From the NCBI GenBank assembly GCA_903870055.1, contig CAIQBG010000041.1, positions 1-38,110 of the forward strand: DNA of 38,110 bases. The letters run 5' to 3'. Below, piece after piece: positions 1 through 8,068 of this stretch. Both the position numbers and the translations under genes were made by a program. How positions within the stretch are numbered: position 1 is the first letter of the stretch; every line of letters begins with the position of its first letter. A model generated the notes under the pieces. The model did no database searches, had not been told where the DNA came from, and worked only from the letters and a program-made list of their open reading frames with translations. This DNA comes from an uncultured Pseudomonadota bacterium (GTDB lineage: Bacteria > Pseudomonadota > Gammaproteobacteria > Burkholderiales > Rhodocyclaceae).

Positions 1-92
1 GCTGTTAAATAATTTAAAAGTCTGTCTGTGTCGCTAGACGTTTAAATATAGGTTTATAAACTTCTTGTATTTAATAGCCCATTATGGATTGT

Positions 93-1829
93 CTATTTTG
101 TTCTGAACAATATTACTGAAAGTATAGCTACAACGCCTATAAGAAAAGCAGTAAAAAACTGCCAAAACCGTAAAGGATTCCTTTGTAGTATAGGCAGCGA
201 TTTCTGAGTTATATAGTCGGAATTTGGATGCAAAAGGTCATGGATAAATTCAGAAATCTGCGGATAACGATTTTCTGGGGTTGGATTAACTGCACGTTTA
301 ATTGCTGCATCCATCCAATTCGGGATGTCAGAGTTCAACTCAGACGCTGCGATGTAACGTAGCGCTTGTATTGCTTTAGTTGAACGAACGCGAGGCACTG
401 CATCACCATAGGGCAATCGACCGGTGAGAATTTGATAGGCAATGACACCTAAGGAAAATTGGTCGGAACTTGGTGAACCAATCTCGCCAATAAAATACTC
501 TGGTGCTGCGTATTGAGCAGCTCCAAGTAAATTGATTTGAGGGAGACCGGTTTGAGCTTCTTCTAATCCAGCAACTCGAGCGGCACCGAAGTCGATGATG
601 GTCAATTTGCCGTCAGGTGAGATGAGGATATTGTCAGGTTTCAGATCTTGGTGAAGCATCTCTTGACGATGCAAACCTTGCAACCCACGAGCTAGCTGCT
701 GCATGATGTTTCGAAATGCATCTAAATCGGGGAGTAAATTTTCGCGGATCCATTGGGTGAGGCTTTTCCCTTCCAGATACTCGGTCGCCACATAGATTGC
801 ACTCCGTGGCATTGGTGTGTGACAAGGTTTCACGATATGTGGGTTATCGACACGACGAGCGACCCAATCCTCGATAAGAAATCGTTCAAGATATGCTCGG
901 TCATCACGCATACCGACTGAGGGGGCCTTAATTACAACTGTTTTGCCAGTAGCTGTGTTTTCGGCGAGAAAGGTATGGCTTCGACTGCTGATACGAAGCT
1001 CACTCAGAATCTTCAGGCCATCCAGCATCATTCCGGGTTGAAGTGTTGGAGGGCAGGGCAACGTATCGATCATACTCAGAAAGTCTGAAGATTCTAGTTC
1101 CGGAAGCTGATCAATGCGTACTATCTGAACAGTAAGATTGTCGTCACTCCCATTGCTTAGCGCAGTAGACACCATGTCGCGGGCAATTTGTGGCAAATCG
1201 GCGTCAGTTACCCGTAAACGATCAGCAAATGCAGAAATAGCGATAAATTCGTAGACACCGTCAGTGGCTAGTACATAAACATCGCCCTTGTTCAACAGGG
1301 TTTTTCTATAGTCAACGTCGAGCCGGTGATGTATACCAAGTGCACGTGCAAGATAGCTGCGGTTTGTCGAAATTCGTACTCGGTGATCCTCGGTCAGTTG
1401 TTCGATATCCGTCGATCCAATCCGGTAGACTCGCGAATCGCCGATGTGGAAGACATGTGCGCTCATGCCCTTGAGTACTAAAGCAGAAAATGTACAGACA
1501 TAGCCCTGATCCTGTTCATCGTAACGATTTTGTCGTGTCTGGGAATAGAGCCATGAATTCGTTGCGCCGAGCACTCGCTCGACGGCAGTCTTGACCGACC
1601 ATGTGTCGGTTGTCGCATAGTAGTCTTCCAAAAAGCCTGATACTGCCGACTCGCTTGCGATATGAGCTACATCGCTGCTGCTGATACCGTCAGCGATAGC
1701 CAGTGCAATGCCCTTGCTAGCAAGTAGATCGTCTTTCGGTACATAGCCACCATGGAAATCCTGATTGAGTGGTTTTTTGCCTTTATCAGAATGTTGTCCG
1801 AGGCTGATGCGTAACGCAGAGTTTTTCAT
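93..1829 (-). CDS. PP2C phosphatase / Ser-Thr kinase fusion, membrane anchored
   Basis: Bifunctional protein phosphatase and protein kinase of 578 aa. Residues 1-240 form a PP2C domain: NQD at 22-24, ADG at 46-48, GDSR at 130-133, ATDG at 188-191 and GSDDN at 227-231 supply the metal-binding acidic residues. Residues 270-535 form a Hanks-type kinase: the ATP-binding Lys in VIK is K301, the catalytic loop is HQDLKPDN (393-400, Gln in place of the usual Arg of HRD), DFG is at 413-415 and APE at 442-444. The glycine-rich loop is not recognisable. A single membrane helix lies at about 555-575, so the catalytic part should face the cytoplasm. It is the last gene of the nitrite run in this window, 54 bp after nirC. 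Such fusions are known beside nitrate and nitrite assimilation genes. Its target is unknown; regulation of NirC or of a nitrate transporter is inference. Confidence 0.9.
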   Translation of the reverse strand: MKNSALRISLGQHSDKGKKPLNQDFHGGYVPKDDLLASKGIALAIADGISSSDVAHIASESAVSGFLEDYYATTDTWSVKTAVERVLGATNSWLYSQTRQNRYDEQDQGYVCTFSALVLKGMSAHVFHIGDSRVYRIGSTDIEQLTEDHRVRISTNRSYLARALGIHHRLDVDYRKTLLNKGDVYVLATDGVYEFIAISAFADRLRVTDADLPQIARDMVSTALSNGSDDNLTVQIVRIDQLPELESSDFLSMIDTLPCPPTLQPGMMLDGLKILSELRISSRSHTFLAENTATGKTVVIKAPSVGMRDDRAYLERFLIEDWVARRVDNPHIVKPCHTPMPRSAIYVATEYLEGKSLTQWIRENLLPDLDAFRNIMQQLARGLQGLHRQEMLHQDLKPDNILISPDGKLTIIDFGAARVAGLEEAQTGLPQINLLGAAQYAAPEYFIGEIGSPSSDQFSLGVIAYQILTGRLPYGDAVPRVRSTKAIQALRYIAASELNSDIPNWMDAAIKRAVNPTPENRYPQISEFIHDLLHPNSDYITQKSLPILQRNPLRFWQFFTAFLIGVVAILSVILFRTK

Positions 1830-1883
1830 GACGAAACCGGAACACGACTAATCGCGCTCCGGCCCTGTGTGATTATCAAATTA

Positions 1884-2696
1884 TTAGTTGAATGTGCGCT
1901 TTGGAGCAGTACGTATGTGCGTGGTGTATAGCGTTAGGCCGGTAAAGGCCAGGCCGCCGACAAGATTGCCCAGTACGACCGGGATTTCGTTCCAGATGAA
2001 GTAATCAAGAATCGAGAAGTTGCCACCCATCATCAAGCCTGATGGGAATAAAAACATGTTAACGACTGAGTGCTCAAACGTCATGGCAAAGAACAGCATG
2101 ATTGGCATCCACATTGCCATGATTTTGCCACTGACACTGGTAGAGATCATCGCCCCGACAACGCCCATCGATACCATCCAGTTGCAAAGCATTCCGCGGA
2201 TGAAGATTGTGAACCAGCCCATGAGACCGTATTTGGCATAACCCAATGTCCGCGCTTCACCGATGTGACCAATTTTGGTGCCGATCTCATTTGGCTCAAC
2301 CGAGAACCCGTATGTAAAGATGAAGGACATCAGAAAAGCTACGGTCAGCGCACCGAGGAAGTTGCCGGTGAAGACTACGCCCCAGTTTTTAAGAATGGCT
2401 TTGATAGTTACACCAGGGCGTTTATCAAGCCAAGCCAGCGGTGTCAGAACAAACACGCCAGTCAGTAGATCGAAACCCATCAGGTAAAGCATGCAGAAAC
2501 CGACCGGAAAAAGAATGGCACCTACCAAGGGTGAGCCAGACATAACGCCAACACTGACCGCGAAGACAGCGGCAAGTGCCAGAATAGCACCTGCCATATA
2601 GGCACGGATTAAGGCATCGCGCGTTGCCATATAGATTTTTGATTCACCTGCGTCTACCATTTTGGTGACAAATTCAGATGGCATGAGATACGACAT
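1884..2696 (-). CDS. nirC: Formate/nitrite transporter family channel
   Basis: Inner-membrane channel of the FNT family (270 aa), expected to move nitrite, and possibly formate, across the cytoplasmic membrane. The sequence is strongly hydrophobic with about six membrane helices and typical FNT features: the N-terminal MSYLMPSEFVTKMVDAGESK, the GSPLVGAILFPVGFCMLY segment, and FEHSVVNMFLFPSGLM near the C-terminal end. Length fits the family. A strong ribosome binding site (AAGGAGA) lies 8 nt upstream of the ATG. It lies 63 bp after nirD and 54 bp before the kinase gene on the same strand, so nitrite rather than formate is the likely substrate. Family assignment is firm; substrate is inferred from context. 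Confidence 0.9.
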   Translation of the reverse strand: MSYLMPSEFVTKMVDAGESKIYMATRDALIRAYMAGAILALAAVFAVSVGVMSGSPLVGAILFPVGFCMLYLMGFDLLTGVFVLTPLAWLDKRPGVTIKAILKNWGVVFTGNFLGALTVAFLMSFIFTYGFSVEPNEIGTKIGHIGEARTLGYAKYGLMGWFTIFIRGMLCNWMVSMGVVGAMISTSVSGKIMAMWMPIMLFFAMTFEHSVVNMFLFPSGLMMGGNFSILDYFIWNEIPVVLGNLVGGLAFTGLTLYTTHIRTAPKRTFN

Positions 2697-2759
2697 GATG
2701 ATCTCCTTAAGAGAGTTTGGGGTTTAAAAAGTATTTACTGAAATGTGTGGCGACGTGAA

Positions 2760-3071
2760 TCAGAGGGCGAGTAACACCATGCCGTTTTCGACCTTGGCAA
2801 TGAAAGTACCGCAGTGCCCTTGGTCGGGTGCTATGGCTTCACCAGATTCAAGTTCTATGTTCCAGGCGTGCAGCGGGCAGGTTACCCGCTTGCCGTGAAC
2901 AAGTCCCTGGGACAATGGACCACCCTTGTGTGGGCATTTGTCGTGTAGTGCGAATACTTCGTTCTCAGCGGTACGGAAGATTGCGATATCGCCGCCGGTG
3001 AGCTGGCGCACAACACGTGAGCCTAATTTTGGGATGTCTTCTAGCGGACAGATGGTTTTCCAGTTGGACAT
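2760..3071 (-). CDS. nirD: Nitrite reductase [NAD(P)H] small subunit, Rieske type
   Basis: Small subunit (103 aa) of assimilatory NAD(P)H nitrite reductase, partner of NirB in the cytoplasm. The fold is Rieske-like, and both ligand pairs of a [2Fe-2S] Rieske cluster are present: CPHKGG and CPLHAW (C-x-H and C-x2-H). The start was placed at the ATG at 3071 (MSNWKTICPLEDI), preceded by an AAGGAA ribosome binding site; a longer open frame to 3152 would run into the end of nirB and adds an arginine-rich stretch not expected in the family. It follows nirB by 17 nt, which indicates translational coupling or at least one transcript. Confidence 0.93.
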   Translation of the reverse strand: MSNWKTICPLEDIPKLGSRVVRQLTGGDIAIFRTAENEVFALHDKCPHKGGPLSQGLVHGKRVTCPLHAWNIELESGEAIAPDQGHCGTFIAKVENGMVLLAL

Positions 3072-3088
3072 GGTGGTTCCTTTCAAAA

Positions 3089-5560
3089 TCAGGCCTCTAC
3101 GGCGATGGGGATAAACTGCTTTACGGGTTGCGCGTCGCGCATCGCTTCCCACGGGTCACGCGCATCGCGAAGCGAATCCAGCAGGCGTTCATAAAGGGCC
3201 TTGCGGCCTTCGGAATCCTCGAGAATGTGGGTCTTGATGTAACTCATGCCGACGCGCTCCAGATAGTGCGAAGTGCGCTCCAAATACCAGCCTTCCTCGC
3301 GGTAGAGCTGCAGGAAGGCGCCGGTATATTCCTTTACCTCTTCGTTGGTTGTTACCTTGCACAGGAACTGGGCGACTTCGGTCTTGATGCCACCGTTACC
3401 GCCGATGTAGAGCTCGAAACCGGATTCGACGCCAATGATGCCCACATCCTTAATACCGGACTCGGCACAATTACGAGGGCATCCAGATACCGCCAGCTTC
3501 ACTTTGTGAGGCGCATACATGTCGAACAGCATCTTTTCAAGCTGAATGCCCGTGTCCATCGAATGTTGGGTACCGAAACGGCAGTGCTCTGCACCGACAC
3601 ATGTTTTAACCGTACGGATCGATTTCCCGTAGGCATGACCGGAGACCATGCCTGCCGCATTAAGATCAGCCCAGATACCGGGTAGATTTTCTTTTCTGAT
3701 GCCCAGCAGATCGATCCGCTGCCCACCGGTAACTTTCACCGTTGGCACGTCGTATTTTTCAGCAGCGTCGGCGATGGCACGTAACTCTGACGGGGTGGTT
3801 AAGCCACCCCACATGCGTGGCACTACAGAGAAGGTTCCGTCTTTCTGGATATTGGCGTGTGCGCGCTCGTTGATGAAACGTGACTGGGGATCATCCTTCG
3901 CTTCGTGTGGGAAACTAGAGATCAGGTAGTAGTTAATCGCCGGTCGACACTTGTCGCAGCCGTTTGGCGTGTGCCATTCTAGAAACTCGAAGACAGCTTC
4001 CTTGGTAGTCAGATGCTGCTCAGTGATTGCTTGGCGTATCACTTTGTGTGAAAAATCTGTGCAACCGCACATTGGCTTCGAATCTTTTGAGGCTGGTGTA
4101 TACGCACCGCCAATGGTCGAGGCAAGAATTTGTTCAACCAGACCGGTGCACGACCCGCAGGAGGATGCGGCTTTGGTGTGCTTCTTGACTTCGTCAATGG
4201 TGAATAGTCCATTCTCCTTGATCGACTTGACGATCGTGCCCTTGCACACTCCGTTACAGCCGCAGACTTCGGCTGTATCAGGCATCGTTGAGGCACGATT
4301 CTCACCCGTATGCCCAGCATCGCCGAGGTGCGAGCTGCCGAAGGAGCTGCCAAACAAAAGTTGATCTCGAATCTCGCTGATATCTTGTCCATCTTTCAGT
4401 AGTTGGAAGAGCCAGCTTCCGTCAGTCGTATCGCCATAAAGTACTGCGCCTACAACACGGTTCTGCCTAAGCACGATGCGCTTGTATCGACCACCTTGCC
4501 TATCAAACAGCACAATGTCTTCGGTATCCTCACTGCTACCAAAGTCTCCAGCCGAGAAGACGTCGATGCCTGTCACCTTGAGCTTTGTCGATGTTACTGA
4601 GCCCTTGTATTGAGCAATACCGAAACGGGCCAAGTGGTTAGCGCAAACCTTGGCCTGTTCGAAAAGTGGGGCAACCAGACCGTAGGCTGTGCCACGGTGC
4701 ACGACACATTCGCCTACAGCGTAGATTGAGGGATCAGTGACCGTCTGCAGCGTGTCTGATACATGGATACCGCGTACTCGGCCACTACCGCAGTAAAGTC
4801 CAGCAGATTCTGCCAGTGCATAGTTCGGGCGAATCCCCGCTGCCACGACAACAAGATCGGAAGGTATTTCGATGCCGTCCTTAAGACGTACGCTGGAGAC
4901 ACGTCCATTTGGACTGGCTTGAAGTGCTTCTGTGTTTTTGCTTAGCAGGAATTTCATACCACGCGCTTCGAGCGAGACCTGAAGCATGTCGGCTGCCGTC
5001 TTGTCGAGCTGGCGTTCCATTATCCAGTCACCAAGATGAATGATCGTAACGTTCATGCCGCGCAGCATCAAGCCGTTGGCTGCTTCAAGGCCGAGCAATC
5101 CTGCACCGATCACTACCGCATGTTTGTAATTCTCTGCAGCGTTGATCATTGCTTCGGTGTCTGCAATATCGCGATAGCCCAGTACCCCCGGCAAATCTCT
5201 ACCTGGAATCGGTGGGATGAATGGTGTTGAGCCTGTAGCGATCAGTAGACGGTCGTAGTTGACTTGGGTTCCATCATCAGTAGTAACGAGTTTGCGGACT
5301 CGGTCCACCTTTGTAACCTGTTTTCCGGCGTGCAGTGTGATGCCGTTATTCTTATACCATTCGAGATCATTAAGCATAATCTCGGGAACCGACATCTCTC
5401 CGGCTAGGACTGGAGATAACAGGATACGGTTGTAGTTACCATACGGCTCGCTGCCGAATACTGTAATTTCGTAGGCGTCGGGCGCTAGCTTGAGCAATTC
5501 TTCCAACGTGCGTACTCCGGCCATGCCGTTGCCAATGAGTACAAGTTTTTGTTTTTTCAT
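3089..5560 (-). CDS. nirB: Nitrite reductase [NAD(P)H] large subunit
   Basis: Large subunit (823 aa) of siroheme nitrite reductase, which reduces nitrite to ammonium with NAD(P)H. Domains in order: an FAD/NAD pyridine nucleotide-disulfide oxidoreductase module at about 1-400 (GNGMAGVRTLEELL at the N-terminus, VIGAGLLGLEAANGL at about 150); a BFD-like [2Fe-2S] domain (CGCNGVCKG then SSCGSCTG) and a second cysteine-rich BFD-like segment (CGCTDFSHK then NGCDKCRP); then the ferredoxin-like and siroheme/4Fe-4S domains with CVGAEHCRFG and SGCPRNCAESG, the four cysteines that hold the coupled cluster. Length is typical for the family. It is 16 bp downstream of cobA, which supplies the siroheme precursor. 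No truncation or frameshift is seen. Confidence 0.96.
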   Translation of the reverse strand: MKKQKLVLIGNGMAGVRTLEELLKLAPDAYEITVFGSEPYGNYNRILLSPVLAGEMSVPEIMLNDLEWYKNNGITLHAGKQVTKVDRVRKLVTTDDGTQVNYDRLLIATGSTPFIPPIPGRDLPGVLGYRDIADTEAMINAAENYKHAVVIGAGLLGLEAANGLMLRGMNVTIIHLGDWIMERQLDKTAADMLQVSLEARGMKFLLSKNTEALQASPNGRVSSVRLKDGIEIPSDLVVVAAGIRPNYALAESAGLYCGSGRVRGIHVSDTLQTVTDPSIYAVGECVVHRGTAYGLVAPLFEQAKVCANHLARFGIAQYKGSVTSTKLKVTGIDVFSAGDFGSSEDTEDIVLFDRQGGRYKRIVLRQNRVVGAVLYGDTTDGSWLFQLLKDGQDISEIRDQLLFGSSFGSSHLGDAGHTGENRASTMPDTAEVCGCNGVCKGTIVKSIKENGLFTIDEVKKHTKAASSCGSCTGLVEQILASTIGGAYTPASKDSKPMCGCTDFSHKVIRQAITEQHLTTKEAVFEFLEWHTPNGCDKCRPAINYYLISSFPHEAKDDPQSRFINERAHANIQKDGTFSVVPRMWGGLTTPSELRAIADAAEKYDVPTVKVTGGQRIDLLGIRKENLPGIWADLNAAGMVSGHAYGKSIRTVKTCVGAEHCRFGTQHSMDTGIQLEKMLFDMYAPHKVKLAVSGCPRNCAESGIKDVGIIGVESGFELYIGGNGGIKTEVAQFLCKVTTNEEVKEYTGAFLQLYREEGWYLERTSHYLERVGMSYIKTHILEDSEGRKALYERLLDSLRDARDPWEAMRDAQPVKQFIPIAVEA

Positions 5561-5576
5561 GGGGTTCTCCGTGGGC

Positions 5577-6386
5577 TCAGGCCGCTTTGGCTGTCGTTAA
5601 AGTCTGTGGATTTGAAATCGCTTGCGCGCCTGCAACTACATTGCCAACAACTATGATCGCGGGGCTGTGAAGCGCGTGTTCGCGGATCGTCTGCGAAAGT
5701 GTGGCTAGATTGCAGGTCACAGCGTTCTGCTGCGGGAGGCTTGCATGTTGAATGACTGCGGCTGGAGTCGCGCTGGGCAATGCTTTTAGCAAACCTGATT
5801 GAATATCGGCGATACCTGCAAGCCCCATATAGATCACTAGTGTTAGTTGGCAGGTTTCGACTGCGCAACCGAGCGCTGCCCAGTCTGTAGCTGATTCGCC
5901 GGGGCGGTTGTGACCGGTAATTAAAACCACGCCGTGCGATTGATCGCGATGCGTAAGTGGCACTCCCAATGCGGTACTGGCAGCCAGACCTGATGTGATG
6001 CCATTGACGATCTCAACATGGATACCGGCAGCGCGCAGGTGTGCCGCTTCTTCCCCTCCGCGACCGAAGATAAATGGGTCGCCACCCTTCAGTCGAACTA
6101 CCTCTTCGCCATCTTTCGCGGCAAGGATCATCAGTTTCTCGATAAAGCTCTGCGGCGTTGAGATACACCCACCTCGCTTGCCCACCTGTACGATGCGTGA
6201 GCGTGTCGCCGCGTGAGCGAGGATTTCCGGGTTTACGAGGTCGTCGACCAGCAGCACCGTTGCGCGTTTAATTGCTTTGATCGCCTTGACGGTAAGTAAT
6301 TCCGGATCACCCGGGCCTGCGCCCACCAGCGTGACACGTCCGCGGGACAGTCTTTTGTTGGTTAACTCGTCAGTGGCATATTTCAT
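5577..6386 (-). CDS. cobA: Uroporphyrinogen-III C-methyltransferase (siroheme branch)
   Basis: SAM-dependent methyltransferase (269 aa) that converts uroporphyrinogen III to precorrin-2, the first step towards siroheme, which NirB needs. Visible family motifs are VGAGPGDPELLTVKA near the N-terminus, GKRGG, VVRLKGGDPFIFGRGGEE and THRDQSHGVVLITGH. Only the methyltransferase domain is present, not the oxidase/chelatase half of CysG, so those steps must be encoded elsewhere. The ATG at 6386 is chosen; an open frame to 6437 would run back into the terminator hairpin of the leader. It is the first structural gene after the NasR-type leader and lies 16 bp before nirB. Confidence 0.95.
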   Translation of the reverse strand: MKYATDELTNKRLSRGRVTLVGAGPGDPELLTVKAIKAIKRATVLLVDDLVNPEILAHAATRSRIVQVGKRGGCISTPQSFIEKLMILAAKDGEEVVRLKGGDPFIFGRGGEEAAHLRAAGIHVEIVNGITSGLAASTALGVPLTHRDQSHGVVLITGHNRPGESATDWAALGCAVETCQLTLVIYMGLAGIADIQSGLLKALPSATPAAVIQHASLPQQNAVTCNLATLSQTIREHALHSPAIIVVGNVVAGAQAISNPQTLTTAKAA

Positions 6387-6409
6387 GGTGGATTCCGTCG
6401 ATTCAAATG

Positions 6410-6457
6410 AAAAACGCCCATTCCAACCGGGCAGCATTTGCTGCGAGTCTGGAATGG
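6410..6457 (-). terminator. Intrinsic leader terminator (attenuator) upstream of cobA
   Basis: Read on the minus strand, CCATTCCA (6457-6450) pairs with TGGAATGG (6425-6418), and inside this GCAGCA pairs with TGCTGC. The hairpin is followed by GCG and a T5 run at 6414-6410. It lies 24 bp before the cobA start and after a sigma-54 promoter, so it would stop transcripts before the nir genes. The first two bases of its 5' arm are shared with the second ANTAR hexaloop hairpin, so the two structures exclude each other. Confidence 0.85.
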
Positions 6458-6469
6458 ACGTCGTTGTCC
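6456..6469 (-). promoter_or_regulatory. ANTAR-type hexaloop hairpin 2
   Basis: On the minus strand GGAC and GTCC form a 4-bp stem around the six-base loop AACGAC. The loop has A at position 1 and G at position 4, the bases known to be conserved in RNA targets of ANTAR proteins. Its 3' arm overlaps the 5' arm of the leader terminator, the arrangement expected for antitermination: NasR holding this hairpin would block the terminator. Confidence 0.75.
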
Positions 6470-6515
6470 GTGAATCGGGAATCAGTTACGGGAGCGCGCT
6501 GCGTTCCCGATTACC

Positions 6516-6537
6516 GGCTAACCGCCGTTGGTTGGCC
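6516..6537 (-). promoter_or_regulatory. ANTAR-type hexaloop hairpin 1
   Basis: On the minus strand GGCCAACC pairs with GGTTAGCC (seven pairs and one C/A mismatch) around the loop AACGGC, again with A1 and G4. It begins about 3 nt after the predicted sigma-54 transcription start near 6540, so it would be the first structure in the leader RNA. Together with the hairpin at 6456-6469 it forms a dual-hexaloop element. The linker is long (about 46 nt) and itself holds an inverted repeat, AATCGGGAA/TTCCCGATT. Confidence 0.75.
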
Positions 6538-6550
6538 TTGGTTTTTATTA

Positions 6551-6566
6551 AGCATTAAGTGTGCCA
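6551..6566 (-). promoter_or_regulatory. Sigma-54 promoter of cobA-nirBD-nirC
   Basis: The minus strand reads TGGCACACTTAATGCT, with GG and GC at the exact -24/-12 spacing of RpoN promoters. Only the first base of the TTGCW half deviates (ATGCT). The start site would be near 6540, just before the first hexaloop hairpin. Two NtrC-like sites lie about 108 and 139 bp upstream of this start, the geometry of a classical NtrC-activated promoter. Confidence 0.85.
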
Positions 6567-6640
6567 ACACTTGGAGTCAGACTGGAAATGGGCTGAGACG
6601 CAAGGAATGGTGATGGATCATTAGTGTTACAAGCATCTAC

Positions 6641-6655
6641 GCACTCTAGAGGCGC
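6641..6655. promoter_or_regulatory. Probable second NtrC binding site
   Basis: GCACTCTAGAGGCGC matches the NtrC pattern GCACC-N5-GGTGC at 8 of 10 positions. Its centre is 31 bp (three helical turns) from the stronger site at 6672-6686 and about 108 bp upstream of the predicted start at 6540. On its own it would be weak evidence; the spacing makes it credible. Confidence 0.6.
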
Positions 6656-6671
6656 ATCAGTATCTTGCGCC

Positions 6672-6686
6672 GCACCATTCGGGTGC
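6672..6686. promoter_or_regulatory. NtrC binding site (perfect inverted repeat)
   Basis: GCACCATTCGGGTGC is a perfect GCACC-N5-GGTGC dyad, the NtrC recognition pattern. It sits 11 bp beyond the nasR stop codon and about 139 bp upstream of the predicted sigma-54 start. It could also be read as a small hairpin after nasR, but no T-run follows, so a protein-binding enhancer is the better explanation. Confidence 0.8.
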
Positions 6687-6697
6687 GAGTGCTAGGG

Positions 6698-7942
6698 TCA
6701 ATTGGGGCGTGTCGGAAAAAAGTCAGCAATTGCGAGCAGTGAGTTTGCCACCTCGGTGATCTTGAGATGTTGGCTCATGGCTTTCTGACGTAATAAACCA
6801 TAGGCGGCTTCCTCGCTGATGCCCTGTTGGACCATGAGCAACCCTTTAGCACGCTCAATCAGCTTGCGATCTTCCAGCGCTGCACGCACCGATGATAGTT
6901 CAGTGCTCATTGTCTGTAGATCGGCAGATTGTTGCTGCAAGAGATCCATCAGAGTGCGGTTGAGGCGGGATGCAAGGCGATGTTCATGATCCACTGCTTC
7001 GCTAGCGGCGGCCGTCGTTGCCTGCGCCATCCAGTCATCGGATGGTATGGTATTTACTTTCAACGATTCCCGTTGTTCGTCTAGTAAGGCATTCGTTTCT
7101 GCGATGCGCTTGCGGCAGGCCTTTTGAATAAGATCTGCCATATGCTGTTCAACAAGGTGCAATCCGTCAATACGTGCTGAACAGGTGTCGAACCAGGTAT
7201 TGATGAAGCCCTTGGAAAGTGTCGAGTTCGGGCTGAGGAGTTGACGCCGTAGTCGTTCGAGCTCATGCAGCGGAAGTGTAGATTGCAGTGCTGACCATTG
7301 CGCGCGAATATCTTCACCGCAGAAAGTTTCGAAGCGGGCTAGAGACTGCTCTTGACAGTCGATCAAATCTACAATTGTTTGCTGGTCTATTTTGTGGGAA
7401 GGCACAGCCCCCAGCAGTCTTACGCCGTTGGCGCGTTCCAGACCAGCATATGCTTTAGCTTCAATGAGGTTGAAGAGTGCCAGTAATAAACGCGATACCT
7501 CAGGCTCGGCCGTAGCATCGATGGCTTCGAAGATAAGCGCAATGAGGGCGTCGATGATCTTGCTATATTGAGAGGTGCTTTCGGCTGCAGAGGCTTCGAG
7601 TTCCGCCACTTGCCCACGGTGGGAAGATAGTACGGTAAGCGTATTTACCGCGAGCGCGATGCGAGCATACAGCCTCGAAGTTCCCGTAATAGAGAGATTG
7701 CCGGTCAAAAGGGCGTTGAAATCACTGATGGCTGAATTGGTCATCGTGCATTTGTCTTGCCAGCGTTCACGGAAAGACGGTTCAGGACTCGTCAAACAGG
7801 CATTGGCTGAGCCACGTTCCGCCTGAAGGGCGTGAATCAGTTCGCCGGTTCGGCGCACGAGCTCGCATGTGCCATTTAACGACTGCAGCTCAGCGATTTC
7901 CTGTTGACGGGCGGCGAGCAGAAAGGAGTGTGTCAGTGACAT
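6698..7942 (-). CDS. nasR: Nitrate/nitrite-sensing ANTAR antiterminator
   Basis: RNA-binding response protein (414 aa). Residues about 30-300 are a mostly helical NIT (nitrate/nitrite sensing) domain, recognisable from LIHALQAERGSANACL and the later region with LERANGVRLLGAVP. Residues about 345-405 are an ANTAR domain: LEDRKLIERAKGLLMVQQGISEEAAYGLLRQKAM. In Klebsiella NasR binds nitrate or nitrite and prevents termination in the nasF leader. Here the gene lies directly upstream of a leader carrying two ANTAR-type hexaloops and a terminator, so the target is evident. There are no membrane segments; it acts in the cytoplasm. The promoter of nasR itself was not identified in the 126 bp upstream. 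Confidence 0.93.
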   Translation of the reverse strand: MSLTHSFLLAARQQEIAELQSLNGTCELVRRTGELIHALQAERGSANACLTSPEPSFRERWQDKCTMTNSAISDFNALLTGNLSITGTSRLYARIALAVNTLTVLSSHRGQVAELEASAAESTSQYSKIIDALIALIFEAIDATAEPEVSRLLLALFNLIEAKAYAGLERANGVRLLGAVPSHKIDQQTIVDLIDCQEQSLARFETFCGEDIRAQWSALQSTLPLHELERLRRQLLSPNSTLSKGFINTWFDTCSARIDGLHLVEQHMADLIQKACRKRIAETNALLDEQRESLKVNTIPSDDWMAQATTAAASEAVDHEHRLASRLNRTLMDLLQQQSADLQTMSTELSSVRAALEDRKLIERAKGLLMVQQGISEEAAYGLLRQKAMSQHLKITEVANSLLAIADFFPTRPN

Positions 7943-8068
7943 GTTGAATAACGCCGGCGGATCAATCGTTAAAGTATAACCTTCTGAAATTTTTGCGCGG
8001 ATCTTCTAAAGAGAAACGAGGTCGACAATTATCGAGTTGATGTTCCTTCCGGCTCTTTCGAAAGCTTT

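Noticed and set aside
2070-2468. A 132-aa open frame on the plus strand inside nirC
   Set aside because: It lies opposite a well-supported membrane protein gene, has no ribosome binding site and shows no family features.
6671-6687. Terminator of nasR
   Set aside because: The dyad GCACC-N5-GGTGC lacks a following T-run on the minus strand and exactly matches the NtrC pattern at the right distance from a sigma-54 promoter.
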